Translations under genes and position numbers: made by a program
Assembly: GCF_016009175.1 (NCBI RefSeq)
Contig: NZ_JADUCM010000008.1
Span: 115,530-179,529 of the forward strand
Source of the DNA: Pseudomonas alkylphenolica
Lineage (GTDB): Bacteria; Pseudomonadota; Gammaproteobacteria; Pseudomonadales; Pseudomonadaceae
Reading direction: 5' to 3'
DNA: 64,000 bases
The notes under the pieces: model-generated
Told to the model about the DNA's origin: nothing
Database searches by the model: none
The model's input: the letters and a program-made list of their open reading frames with translations, nothing else
In this document: in pieces, positions 28,379 to 37,461 of the stretch
Layout of the letters: every line of letters starts with the position of its first letter
How positions within the stretch are numbered: the first letter of the stretch is position 1

Positions 28379-28558
28379 GCCTGTAAACACACCCCTGCGC
28401 AGTGACCGTCGAAAGCAGCGCAAAGCCCGTTAATACGGGGTGCGCACGGGCAATCTGACCACTGACTGAAGGAAAAGCGCTTTTCTCCCTTTCGATATGT
28501 ATCGAGTGAAGGCACAATGCGTGTCCTTTTTTTGGCCGGCCTGGCCGGGGGCCTCGAA

Positions 28559-29656
28559 ATGATCAAAACGCCGTACTACCTCATCGACAAAACCAAGCTG
28601 CTGCGCAACATGGAGAAGATCGCCTACGTGCGCGAAAACTCCGGCGCCAAAGCCCTGCTGGCTCTCAAGTGCTTTGCCACCTGGTCGGTGTTCGACCTGA
28701 TGCAGCAGTACATGGACGGCACCACCTCGTCGTCGCTGTACGAGCTCAAGCTGGGGCGCCAGAAGTTTGCCGGTGAAACCCACGCCTACAGCGTGGCCTG
28801 GGCCGACGACGAGATCGGCGAGATGGTCGAGAACTGCGACAAGATCATCTTCAACTCCATCAGCCAGCTGCAGCGCTTTGCCGAGCAGACCGAAGGCACC
28901 GTGCGCGGCCTGCGCGTCAACCCGCAGGTGAGCAGCTCCGATTACCTGCTGGCCGACCCGGCGCGCCCGTTCAGCCGCCTGGGCGAGTGGGACCCGGTGA
29001 AGGTCGAGGGCGTCATCGATCAGATCTCCGGCTTCATGTTCCACAACAACTGCGAGAACGGCGACTTTGGCCTGTTCGACAAGATGCTGGGCGTGATCGA
29101 AGAGCGCTTCGGCCATCTGCTGCACAAGGTCGAGTGGGTGAGCCTGGGCGGCGGTATCCACTTTACCGGCGAAGACTATGCGCTGGACGCATTCTGCGCG
29201 CGCCTGAAGGCCTTCTCCGAGCAGTACGGCGTACAGGTTTACCTGGAGCCGGGCGAAGCAGCCATCACCCAGAGCGCCTCGCTGGAAGTCACCGTGCTCG
29301 ACACCCTGTACAACGGCAAGCACCTGGCCGTGGTCGACAGCTCGATCGAAGCGCACATGCTCGACCTGCTGATCTACCGCCTCAACGCCAAGCTGGCGCC
29401 AAGCAGCGGCGAGCACACCTACATGGTCTGCGGCAAGTCGTGCCTGGCCGGTGACATCTTCGGCGAATATCAATTTGATCGGCCGCTGGCCATCGGCGAT
29501 CGGCTGTCGTTTGTTGACGCAGCAGGTTACACCATGGTCAAGAAAAACTGGTTCAACGGCCTGAAAATGCCGTCCATCGTAGTGAAACAACTCGACGGTA
29601 GTGTTGAGGTGGTTCGCGAATTTGGTTTCGAAGACTACTTGTCCAGCCTGTCTTGA
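28559..29656 (+). CDS. nspC: Carboxynorspermidine/carboxyspermidine decarboxylase NspC
   Basis: This 365-residue PLP enzyme of the alanine-racemase fold (group IV decarboxylases) removes CO2 from carboxy(nor)spermidine, the last step of the alternative polyamine route. It begins MIKTPYYLIDKTKLLRNMEK, with the PLP lysine probably in LLALKCFATWSVF, the phosphate loop SLGGGIHFTGEDY, and a C-terminal active-site Cys in MVCGKSCLAGDIFGEY. A longer start at 28517 has a GAAGG site, but the ATG at 28559 matches the family start. Its partner synthase follows by 27 bases. Confidence 0.92.
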   Translation: MIKTPYYLIDKTKLLRNMEKIAYVRENSGAKALLALKCFATWSVFDLMQQYMDGTTSSSLYELKLGRQKFAGETHAYSVAWADDEIGEMVENCDKIIFNSISQLQRFAEQTEGTVRGLRVNPQVSSSDYLLADPARPFSRLGEWDPVKVEGVIDQISGFMFHNNCENGDFGLFDKMLGVIEERFGHLLHKVEWVSLGGGIHFTGEDYALDAFCARLKAFSEQYGVQVYLEPGEAAITQSASLEVTVLDTLYNGKHLAVVDSSIEAHMLDLLIYRLNAKLAPSSGEHTYMVCGKSCLAGDIFGEYQFDRPLAIGDRLSFVDAAGYTMVKKNWFNGLKMPSIVVKQLDGSVEVVREFGFEDYLSSLS

Positions 29657-29683
29657 GCTGGCAGTAAAGGAGAGATAGATAAA

Positions 29684-30919
29684 TTGAAGAAGAACGTTCT
29701 TATCATTGGTGCAGGAGGTGTCGCCAAGGTGGTGGCCCACAAGTGCGCGCAGCACAACGACGAACTCGGTCGTATTGCTATCGCGTCGCGCAACATCTCC
29801 AAATGCCAGGCCATCATCGACAGCGTCATTGCCAAGGGCAGCCTCAAGCAGCCTGCTGAAATCAAGGCATTTGCGCTGAACGCCCTGGACGTCGAAGCGA
29901 CCAAGGCGCTGATTCGCGAAACCGAATCGCAAATCGTCATCAACGTCGGCTCCGCGTTCCTCAACATGTCGGTGCTGCGTGCTTGCATCGATACCGGTGT
30001 GGCCTATCTGGACACCGCGATCCACGAAGAACCGGGCAAAATCTGCGAAACTCCGCCGTGGTACGGCAACTACGAGTGGAAACACCTCGAAGAGTGCCAG
30101 CAGAAGAACATCACCGCCATTCTGGGCGTCGGCTTTGACCCGGGTGTGGTCAATGCCTATGCAGCCCTGGCGCAACAACAGTATTTCGACCGCATTGATT
30201 CGATCGACATTCTCGACGTCAATGCCGGCTCCCATGGCAAATACTTTGCCACCAACTTTGACCCGGAAATCAACTTCCGCGAATTCACCGGACAGGTGTG
30301 GAGCTGGCAGAACAGCCAGTGGACCAGCAACACCATGTTCGAGGTCAAGCGTACGGACGACCTGCCTGTGGTCGGTTCGCAGAACCTGTACCTGACCGGC
30401 CACGATGAAGTGCACTCGCTGTCGAAGAACCTCGACGTGCCCAACGTGCGTTTCTGGATGAGCTTTGGCGAGCACTACATCAATGTCTTCACGGTGCTGA
30501 AAAACCTCGGCCTGCTCTCCGAGCAGCCGGTCAAGACCGCCGAAGGCCTGGAAGTGGTACCGCTCAAGGTGGTCAAGGCCGTGCTGCCTGATCCGTCCTC
30601 GCTGGCACCGGGCTACACCGGCAAGACCTGCATCGGTGACCTGGTCAAGGGCACCAAGGATGGCCAGCCACGTGAGGTCTTCATCTACAACGTGGCCGAC
30701 CACGAAGAGGCCTACGCCGAAACCGACAGCCAGGGCATTTCCTACACTGCCGGTGTTCCGCCAGTCGCGGCCGCCTTGCTGGTTGCCCGTGGCGAGTGGG
30801 ATGTGCAGCGCATGGCCAACGTCGAGGAGCTGCCGGCTGAGCCGTTCCTCAAGGCGCTGGACGTGATGGGCCTGCCGACCCGCATCAAAGACGAGAACGG
30901 CGACCGTCCTTGGAATTGA
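29684..30919 (+). CDS. Carboxynorspermidine synthase (saccharopine dehydrogenase-like)
   Basis: This 411-residue NAD(P)H-dependent enzyme condenses a diamine with aspartate semialdehyde to the carboxy-polyamine that NspC decarboxylates. It has the Rossmann start VLIIGAGGVAKVVAHKCAQH, VINVGSAFLNMSVLRACI, the family block YLDTAIHEEPGKI and VGFDPGVVNAYAALAQ. The start codon is TTG at 29684, supported by a strong AAAGGAG ten bases upstream. The pair with nspC makes the function secure. Whether the product is spermidine, norspermidine or another amine cannot be told here. Confidence 0.9.
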   Translation: MKKNVLIIGAGGVAKVVAHKCAQHNDELGRIAIASRNISKCQAIIDSVIAKGSLKQPAEIKAFALNALDVEATKALIRETESQIVINVGSAFLNMSVLRACIDTGVAYLDTAIHEEPGKICETPPWYGNYEWKHLEECQQKNITAILGVGFDPGVVNAYAALAQQQYFDRIDSIDILDVNAGSHGKYFATNFDPEINFREFTGQVWSWQNSQWTSNTMFEVKRTDDLPVVGSQNLYLTGHDEVHSLSKNLDVPNVRFWMSFGEHYINVFTVLKNLGLLSEQPVKTAEGLEVVPLKVVKAVLPDPSSLAPGYTGKTCIGDLVKGTKDGQPREVFIYNVADHEEAYAETDSQGISYTAGVPPVAAALLVARGEWDVQRMANVEELPAEPFLKALDVMGLPTRIKDENGDRPWN

Positions 30920-30934
30920 TGGCTTGATGTAAAC

Positions 30935-30964
30935 ACAGGGTGCGTCAGTACAGGCGCACCCTGT
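30935..30964 (+). terminator. Strong hairpin after the polyamine operon
   Basis: ACAGGGTGCG pairs perfectly with CGCACCCTGT around a ten-base loop, 16 bases after the synthase stop. There is no T run after it, so it may end transcription weakly or protect the message 3' end. Confidence 0.5.
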
Positions 30965-31130
30965 CATACGCCCCGGCGCTGCCCGGTGAGCGATCCTCCT
31001 GTAGTCCCTTCCAGAACCCCTCTGTGTGCCAGGCCTGAATCCGGCAGGTCAACGGCTGCCTGCATTGGCTTGATGTTCAATTACTGGCATCGTTACCACG
31101 ATGGATAGCCAAAAAAAAAGGGAGTGCGAG

Positions 31131-32000
31131 GTGTCTGAAGAATAACAAGCGTCATCGACCAAAGCTGTCATTGATGCCGTTGGCGGTATCGTAAACGCCG
31201 TTCCGGTCTACCAGGATGCCATTCAGCCGGCGGCCAAAGAGCTTGGCAAAGCCTTGCAAACCGCCACCAAATCGATACATGTGTTGTTGGCGCCTCTGGA
31301 GATGGTGATCTGGGGCTATGAACGCATAAAGGCCAAATTGTCCGAAGAGCTGGCACCGAAGATTCAGGCCATCCCTGAGGCCCGGCGCATATCGCCCAAG
31401 CCCAATGTGGCCGTGCCGGTGGTGGAAGCCTTGCGTTACCTGGGGGGCGATGACAGCCTTCGCGGTTTGTACGTCAACCTGCTGGCCTCGGCGATGGACG
31501 TCGAAACCGCGTACAGGGCGCATCCGTCCTTTGCTGAAATCATCAAGCAGCTGACATCGGATGAGGCGAAAATATTGCAGGTATTGAGTCGCAACGGCTC
31601 CATTCCTCTGCTGTCGATCCATCTCTATACCCGTCTGCGGGGCCTTCGCAGGATTACCGGATGGTTTTCGAGCGACTCGTACAGCTATCAACGTGGCGTT
31701 GAGTGTTTTTCCGATGTGGGAGAGCAGGCAGGCTGCGAGTGTGTCGAGCTGACGCCAAACTATCTGGATAATCTGGCTCGGCTGGGGTTGATAGAGAAGC
31801 GCCATGAAATCAGCTTCACGGATGCGCAGGTTTATGCGGATCTGGAGGCGCATGAATCCATCCATGAGTACATGGCGTCACATCAGCGCGCGGATGTTCA
31901 ACCCAGAATTGAACGTTACAGTGCGGGCCTGACCAGCCTGGGCAAGCAGTTTATTGAAGCTTGTGTCGTTGATGGAGCAGGTGAGGCGCAGCCGGAGTAG
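31131..32000 (+). pseudogene. Abi_alpha (DUF4393)-family gene with early in-frame stop
   Basis: The likely start is the GTG at 31131, with GGGAG just upstream. It reads four codons (MSEE) and then meets TAA at 31143. The frame continues without further stops to 32000 and encodes conserved-looking protein from the next codon on: STKAVIDAVGGIVNAVPVYQ, then AAKELGKALQTATKSIHVLL. The body (VEALRYLGGDDSLRGLYVNL, HPSFAEIIKQLTSDEAKILQ) matches the Abi_alpha family, named for abortive phage infection. A shortened protein could start at the TTG at 31254. It may be a true nonsense mutation, a sequencing error, or use of a rare later start. Confidence 0.7.
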
Positions 32001-32041
32001 CGCGCCGCCCCCTCCCGTGCAGGAGAGGGCGAGCACCGGTT

Positions 32042-33718
32042 TCAGGTGTGATTGATATCCCGGTCCTTGGTTTCCGGCATGAAGAAAATGCCGAGGACGG
32101 CGGTCATCACCGCGATCACGATCGGGTACCACAGCCCGTAATAGATATCCCCCGTGGCCGCCACCATGGCAAACGCCACCGTTGGCAGGAAGCCGCCAAA
32201 CCAGCCATTGCCGATGTGATAGGGCAGTGACATCGAGGTGTAGCGGATGCGCGCCGGGAACAACTCCACCAGCCACGCGGCAATCGGCCCGTAGACCATG
32301 GTCACGTAGATCACCAGGATGGTCAGCAGTAGCAGCACCATCGGGTAATTGGTCTTCGCCGGGTCGGCTTTTTCAGGGTAACCCGCCTCTTTCAATGCGC
32401 TGGTGAGGGTGAGCGCGAAGGCATCGTTCTGGGTCTTGAAGTCGGCTGCCGGCATTGCGGAGCCTTCAAAGCTCTGGATCACTTTGTCACCGATGTGGAT
32501 CTGCGCCACGGTGCCAGGCTCGGCCTTCACGTTCTCGTACGGGATGGCGCGCTTGGCCAGTACGCTTTTCGCCAGGTCGCAAGAGCTGGTGAATTTGGCT
32601 TTGCCCACCGGGTCGAACTGGAACGAACACTGATCGGGATCGGCGACCACGGTGACCGGGTTCATCTCCTGTGCCAGGAAGACATCGGGGTTGCCGTACT
32701 GGGTCAGGGCCTTGAAGATCGGGAAGTAGGTCAGTGCCGCAATGATGCAGCCGGCCATGATGATGCCCTTGCGCCCGATGCGGTCGGACAGGCTACCGAA
32801 CAAGATGAAGAAAGGCGTGCCGATCAGCAGCGAACCGGCAATCAGCAGGTTGGCCGTTTGCGGGTCGATCTTGAGCATCTGCAGCAGGAAGAACAGCGCG
32901 TAGAACTGCCCGGTGTACCAGACCACGGCCTGGCCGGCGGTGCCGCCGAGCAGGGCCATGATCACTATCTTGAGGTTGTCCCAGCGTGCGAACGACTCGG
33001 TCAGCGGCGCTTTGGAGGCCTTGCCTTCGGCCTTCATTTTCTGGAACACCGGCGACTCGCTCAGTTGCAGGCGAATGTACACCGAGACGATCAGCAGCAG
33101 GATCGAGAGCAGGAACGGAATCCGCCAGCCCCAGGCTTCAAAGGCTTCGGTGCCCAGGGCGGTACGGCAGGCCAGGATGACCAGCAGCGACAGGAACAGC
33201 CCGAGGGTAGCGGTGGTTTGAATCCACGAGGTGAAGTAGCCGCGTCGGCCTTTCGGTGCATGCTCGGCGACATAGGTCGCCGCGCCGCCGTACTCGCCGC
33301 CCAGGGCCAGGCCCTGCAGCAGGCGCAGGGTGATCAGGATGATCGGCGCCGCCACACCGATGCTGGCGTAGCTGGGTAGCAAGCCGACGATTGCGGTGGA
33401 CACGCCCATGATCACAATGGTGATCAGGAAGGTGTGCTTGCGCCCGATCATGTCACCCAGACGGCCGAACACAATCGCGCCGAAGGGGCGCACGGCAAAC
33501 CCGGCGGCGAAGGCGAGGAGGGCGAAGATGAATGCGGTGGTTTCGTTGACGCCGGCAAAGAAATGCTTGGCGATGATTGCTGCGAGCGAACCGTAGAGGT
33601 AGAAGTCGTACCACTCAAACACGGTGCCCAGGGACGAGGCGAAGATGACCTTGCGCTCCTCCTTGGTGATGCTGTGCTTGGGCGCACTGCCGGTGGAGGT
33701 GCTGTCGATGGCCGCCAT
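32042..33718 (-). CDS. MFS transporter, metabolite:H+ symporter (MHS) family
   Basis: This 558-residue carrier has 12 predicted helices and MHS hallmarks: SSLGTVFEWYDFYLYGSLAA, GRLGDMIGRKHTFL, LRLLQGLALGGEYGGAATYV and LSDRIGRKG. It is longer than typical members because a hydrophilic loop of roughly residues 340-455, with two Cys near 363 and 379, lies between late helices. The ATG at 33718 follows GGAG. It is a lone gene with REP sequence upstream. MHS carriers move organic acids, osmolytes or aromatic acids; the substrate is unknown. Confidence 0.88.
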   Translation of the reverse strand: MAAIDSTSTGSAPKHSITKEERKVIFASSLGTVFEWYDFYLYGSLAAIIAKHFFAGVNETTAFIFALLAFAAGFAVRPFGAIVFGRLGDMIGRKHTFLITIVIMGVSTAIVGLLPSYASIGVAAPIILITLRLLQGLALGGEYGGAATYVAEHAPKGRRGYFTSWIQTTATLGLFLSLLVILACRTALGTEAFEAWGWRIPFLLSILLLIVSVYIRLQLSESPVFQKMKAEGKASKAPLTESFARWDNLKIVIMALLGGTAGQAVVWYTGQFYALFFLLQMLKIDPQTANLLIAGSLLIGTPFFILFGSLSDRIGRKGIIMAGCIIAALTYFPIFKALTQYGNPDVFLAQEMNPVTVVADPDQCSFQFDPVGKAKFTSSCDLAKSVLAKRAIPYENVKAEPGTVAQIHIGDKVIQSFEGSAMPAADFKTQNDAFALTLTSALKEAGYPEKADPAKTNYPMVLLLLTILVIYVTMVYGPIAAWLVELFPARIRYTSMSLPYHIGNGWFGGFLPTVAFAMVAATGDIYYGLWYPIVIAVMTAVLGIFFMPETKDRDINHT

Positions 33719-33866
33719 GAGTGTTCTCCGTCTTGTTATTGTAGGCCGGAGTACCCACGCCATACCTCACCCTGGCCCTGGGGGTGACGGTCTGGCACTG
33801 CTGAAAGGCTTCTTCAAGCATAATCATGTTTTTGCGGATATCCACTTTGGGGCTGCGGTGCAGCCC

Positions 33867-33940
33867 ATCGCAGGCTGCGCCAGCTCCCACACAGGGCAGG
33901 GTGGGAGCTGGCGAAGCCTGCGATCGAGCGCAAAGCGCTC
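33867..33940. repeat. Inverted REP pair (REPIN-like)
   Basis: Left arm ATCGCAGGCTGCGCCAGCTC and right arm GAGCTGGCGAAGCCTGCGAT pair almost perfectly around a short spacer. The small hairpin GAGCGCAAAGCGCTC follows. The same words occur singly at 18018. The element sits between the MHS carrier start and the TonB receptor stop. Confidence 0.82.
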
Positions 33941-33951
33941 GCAGTCAGTCC

Positions 33952-36087
33952 CTAGAAACTGTAATCCACGGTCGCAAAATACGAGCGCGGCTCGCCCATC
34001 AGCCACTGCTCGCCGCTGTGGGCGGTCGCCGCGTAGCGACGGTCGAACAGGTTGTTCAGTTGCAGGCCCAGGCGCACATCGGGCAGTACCTGCCAGCCCA
34101 GGTTGGCATCGACCACGGTAAAGCCGGGCACGCTCTGGGTGTTGGCGGTGTCGGCATAACGTTGATCGACATAGCGCAACCCCATGCCGACATCGACGCC
34201 CTGGCTCAGCCCTTTGTTCACCCACAGGTTGGCCGTGCGTCGCGGTACGTTGGTGGGGCGATTGCCCGCGCGCGATACCGTCTCGCCGCCTACAGTCTGG
34301 TCAAAATCGTCGTACTTGGCGCGCACCACCGAGGCATTGGCCGACACCTGCCACTGGTTGGCCAGGGCCAGCTCCAGGGTCGCCTCCAGCCCGTCGGAGG
34401 TCTGTTGCCCGGCTTGCTCTTTTTCGTGGGTGACCGGGTTGTCGACCAGCAGCTTATTCTTGACGATGTGGTAGGCGGCCAGGGTCCACTCGCCTCGGCC
34501 GTCCCAGAACAGTTGCTTGAGGCCCAGCTCGGTCTGTCTGGCTTCGGTCAGGTCGAACTGCTGTTGGCTCGGGCTCAAGGTGAGCAGGCTGTTCACGCCG
34601 TCTTCGCTGGTGGAGTACTGGCCGTACAGCGACAGTTCGTCGGTCACGGCAAACACCAGCCCGGCCCGCCAGTTGCCACCGCTGAGGCTGCGGTCCGTGC
34701 GGGTGCCATCGATCAGGTTGTCGCGGTCGATATGGTTCTGGTCGCGGCGTACACCGGTGACCAGCGACCAGCGCTCGGACAACTGCGTGCGGTTTTCGGC
34801 AAACAGGGCAAAGGTGCGCGTGGTGCTGTGGGTCTGTGGCCGGGTCGGGTCCTGGCTGTGAAAGTAGCCGGGCGCCGGGTTCCACGGATCAATGTAATCG
34901 CCGCCGACATCGTTGTATGGCGAGTTGCTGTCGACACCGAAGCGGATGCGGTTGTACTCGGCGCCCACCACGGTCTTGCTGCTCAGGCCGAAGAGCGAGT
35001 GGTCGAAGGTAAAGCTCTGACGGTCGCCAATCTGTTCCTGGTCGTGCTTGATCTCCAGGAAACTGCCACGCGAAAGTGTGCCCAGGTCGCTGTTCCAGGT
35101 GTAGTCCTCGGCGTTGCGCCAATGCCGGCGGCTCTTGATGTAGTAGAGCTGGTTACTGGCACTGACCGCATCACTGAGGTTCCAGTCGGTGTTCAGGCGC
35201 GTCCACTCATCGTGGTAGCGCTGCACGTCGTTGCGCACGTTGTAGTTTTTCTTGCTCAGGCTGTCGCGCTGATGGCCGTCGATCAGCGGTGTGCCGAAGT
35301 AGTTCATCGGCTCGGCATCGCCGCGGTCGTGGGCCAGGGTGAAGCTCAGATCGTCGGTGGCGTCGAAACGCAGGGCCGCGCTCATGGCCAGGCTCCTCGA
35401 GTCGCCGCGATCCACCCAGCCATTGCCGGCCTGTTGATTGAGGGTGAGCCGGTAGCTCAGGCGTTCGCTCAGCGAGCCGCCACTGTCCAGGGCCAGTTGT
35501 TGACGATCATAGCTGCCGTAGCCCAGACGCAGGTGATTGCGGATCTCGCCGGCGAACGGCTTTTTCGGGATGACGTTGATGACCGCACCGGTAGCGCCCT
35601 CGCCATAGAGGACCGAGGCCGGGCCCCGGATCACGTCGATGCGTTCGACCATCCACGGGTCGACCGGAAAGGTCTGGGTACCTGCACCGGTGTACAGGCG
35701 CGAACCGTCGAACAGGGTCATCACCGAACCGTGGCCGGTAAAGCCGCGGGCCGACAGGCCGGTGTTGCCGTCACCCGGCGTGGCAATCGAAGTGATGCCC
35801 GGCGAGCGGCTAACGGCGTCCTGCACCGTGCGGTTGTTGCGCTGCTCGATGACGTCGGCGCTGATGCTGCTGGTGCTGGCCGGGGTGTCCATGGCGCTGA
35901 GGTTCAGGCGCGAACCTGTGGGCAGCGGCGTTGCCAGGCTGATCGGGTCATTATCAATGTTGCTGGTGATGGCCGTTGAGGGCAGGGCCAGGATGCCGGA
36001 TTCAGCAGCGAAGGATGGCAGGGAGAATGCCAGGCAAGGCGCCAGGGCATTGGCCGCCAGGGTGTGGAGCTTGGAGTAACGGGACAT
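33952..36087 (-). CDS. TonB-dependent siderophore-type outer-membrane receptor
   Basis: This 711-residue receptor has a signal peptide (LAANALAPCLAFSLPSFA), a plug domain (VIEQRNNRTVQDAVSRSPGI, RIDVIRGPASVLYGEGATGA) and a 22-strand barrel ending in the outer-membrane signature RSYFATVDYSF. The plug is of the FpvA/FhuE siderophore type, with no N-terminal signalling domain. The upstream cobalamin riboswitch argues that the cargo is a corrinoid or a metal linked to B12 status rather than a ferric siderophore (inference). The ATG at 36087 begins MSRYSKLHTLAANA. Confidence 0.9.
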   Translation of the reverse strand: MSRYSKLHTLAANALAPCLAFSLPSFAAESGILALPSTAITSNIDNDPISLATPLPTGSRLNLSAMDTPASTSSISADVIEQRNNRTVQDAVSRSPGITSIATPGDGNTGLSARGFTGHGSVMTLFDGSRLYTGAGTQTFPVDPWMVERIDVIRGPASVLYGEGATGAVINVIPKKPFAGEIRNHLRLGYGSYDRQQLALDSGGSLSERLSYRLTLNQQAGNGWVDRGDSRSLAMSAALRFDATDDLSFTLAHDRGDAEPMNYFGTPLIDGHQRDSLSKKNYNVRNDVQRYHDEWTRLNTDWNLSDAVSASNQLYYIKSRRHWRNAEDYTWNSDLGTLSRGSFLEIKHDQEQIGDRQSFTFDHSLFGLSSKTVVGAEYNRIRFGVDSNSPYNDVGGDYIDPWNPAPGYFHSQDPTRPQTHSTTRTFALFAENRTQLSERWSLVTGVRRDQNHIDRDNLIDGTRTDRSLSGGNWRAGLVFAVTDELSLYGQYSTSEDGVNSLLTLSPSQQQFDLTEARQTELGLKQLFWDGRGEWTLAAYHIVKNKLLVDNPVTHEKEQAGQQTSDGLEATLELALANQWQVSANASVVRAKYDDFDQTVGGETVSRAGNRPTNVPRRTANLWVNKGLSQGVDVGMGLRYVDQRYADTANTQSVPGFTVVDANLGWQVLPDVRLGLQLNNLFDRRYAATAHSGEQWLMGEPRSYFATVDYSF

Positions 36088-36204
36088 GTCGTTCCAAAAT
36101 GAACAGGAATGAATGAATCCCGGAGGGAACAACGCATGAAGGAATTGCGCGCGCAGGCGCCCGCAAACCGGCCTGCGCCCGCCCACCGCGGGGTTGCCAA
36201 ACGA

Positions 36205-36392
36205 GGCTTCAGGCCGGTCTCCGGGCTTGCGAGGGTCATGAAGGCCTTCACCTTCCCATGCCGTGGCACAGTGGTGTTTCGAAGGCTTCGCTCGCTTACC
36301 GTTGCGGGGGCAGCGCCGGACTAGTCACTCGATGTGACGCACCGGCTTCCCGTTTCACCCTGCGCACGGCGGCGCAGGACACCTGAAACTGG
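36205..36392 (-). ncRNA. Cobalamin riboswitch
   Basis: On the minus strand, 5' to 3', the elements are GGTGTCCTGCGC, GGGAAGCCGGTG, the conserved core GCTGCCCCCGCAACGGTAA, CCACTGTGCCACGGCATGGG and finally the B12-box end GCAAGCCCGGAGACCGGCC. This order is the cobalamin aptamer. It begins about 300 bases before the start codon of the TonB receptor. B12 binding is expected to lower receptor expression. Confidence 0.92.
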
Positions 36393-36457
36393 CGCGCATC
36401 TGACCATTGAACGTCTTTGTCGTCAATGACTTGCGCGCATGTTGGGGGCGATACGGC

Positions 36458-37015
36458 TCAGCGCCCGCGTTTGCGGGAGACGATCGCCTCGATGTTTTTG
36501 CGGCCGATCAGCATCGGCTGTTGTGGCTGTTCCAGCCACTTGTACATCACCAGGCAATCGACCAGGCCCAGGCGTGCATGCCGGTAGGCGCGGGGCAGGC
36601 GGCCGACGGTTTCAAAGCCCAGCGCGTGCCACAAGGCGACCGCCACCTCGTTGCTGGCTACCACCGAGTTGAACTGCATGGCCAGGAAGCCCTGTTCGCG
36701 GGCCAGCCGCTGCGAGTGTTCGCACATCAAGCGCGCCACCCCGCGTCCGCGGGCGGCCTCGCAAACCATGTAGGCGCAATTGCTCACATGGCCGCCTGGG
36801 CCGGCGGCATTGGCTTTGAGGTAGTAGGAGCCGAGCAGTTGCCCGTCTTCTTCTGCCACCAATGTGTGCAGCGGTAATTCCAGCCACAGCTGACGGGCTT
36901 GTTCCTGGCTCATGGCCGGGTCGAAAGCATAGGTTTCGCGGGCCGCGACAATGGACTGGAAAGTCGGCCAGAAGTGCTCGAAGTCAGCGGGGGTCATGGG
37001 GCGGATGTGAATCAT
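36458..37015 (-). CDS. GNAT-family N-acetyltransferase
   Basis: This 185-residue protein has the acetyl-CoA binding pattern of GNAT enzymes. IHIRPMTPADFEHFWPTFQS starts the fold, YMVCEAARGRGVARLMCEHS carries the R-G-x-G-x-A loop, and ALWHALGFETVGRLPRAYRH gives the last strand-helix. An AAGGA lies before the ATG at 37015; upstream codons are open but unlikely to be used. The substrate is unknown. It is a lone gene downstream of the riboswitch region. Confidence 0.87.
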   Translation of the reverse strand: MIHIRPMTPADFEHFWPTFQSIVAARETYAFDPAMSQEQARQLWLELPLHTLVAEEDGQLLGSYYLKANAAGPGGHVSNCAYMVCEAARGRGVARLMCEHSQRLAREQGFLAMQFNSVVASNEVAVALWHALGFETVGRLPRAYRHARLGLVDCLVMYKWLEQPQQPMLIGRKNIEAIVSRKRGR

Positions 37016-37116
37016 GGCGGTTCCTTGCAACGTGAACCGCGAGTCTGAAAGCCTTGCTGCCGGCATGCAACTTTTTGTGCATGTTGTGCATGCCGGCCTG
37101 GCACAGGCGCGGCCAA

Positions 37117-37461
37117 CTAGCTGCCGGCTTTGCCGACGGCATCCATCGCGCGGGCCGAATACACCAGGGCTGCGCCGGCATTCATGGCCACGGCGACGCC
37201 CAGCGCTTCGGCAATTTCCTCACGGCTGGCACCGTGCTTGACGGCCTGGGCCGAGTGCACGGCAATGCAGCCGTCACAGCGGGTCGTCACGGCCACGGCC
37301 AGGGAGATCAGCTCGCGGGTCTTGGCATCCAGGTGGTTGGTTTTGGCCCCGGCGCCGCTGGCGGTCATGTAGCCGTTGACCGTGTCGGGGGAGAGTTGCT
37401 TGAGGTCGCCGATACCGGCCATTAACTGCTTACGGTAGGCGTCCCAGTCCATCATGCTCAT
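37117..37461 (-). CDS. Carboxymuconolactone decarboxylase/AhpD-like protein
   Basis: This 114-residue protein has the AhpD core: LDAKTRELISLAVAVTTRCD, then GCIAVHSAQAVKHGAS. The two Cys are spaced as C-D-G-C and followed by His, a redox pair able to reduce peroxide or a peroxiredoxin. MDWDAYRKQLMAGIGDLKQL is the usual N-terminus of this subgroup. The ATG at 37461 follows GAGGTGAAG; an ATG two codons later is also possible. A role in oxidative stress is likely; aromatic lactone decarboxylation is unlikely. Confidence 0.87.
   Translation of the reverse strand: MSMMDWDAYRKQLMAGIGDLKQLSPDTVNGYMTASGAGAKTNHLDAKTRELISLAVAVTTRCDGCIAVHSAQAVKHGASREEIAEALGVAVAMNAGAALVYSARAMDAVGKAGS

Noticed and set aside
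28430..30967. 845-codon minus-strand open frame
   Set aside because: It lies antisense to nspC and the synthase gene, both certain. It is a shadow frame from high G+C at third positions, with no family resemblance.
30970..31130. Start of the Abi_alpha gene further upstream
   Set aside because: In-frame reading upstream of 31131 gives no ribosome site and no conserved sequence, whereas GTG at 31131 has both.
33826..35979. 717-codon plus-strand open frame
   Set aside because: It is antisense to the TonB receptor, which has a full set of family motifs. No ribosome site or family was seen.
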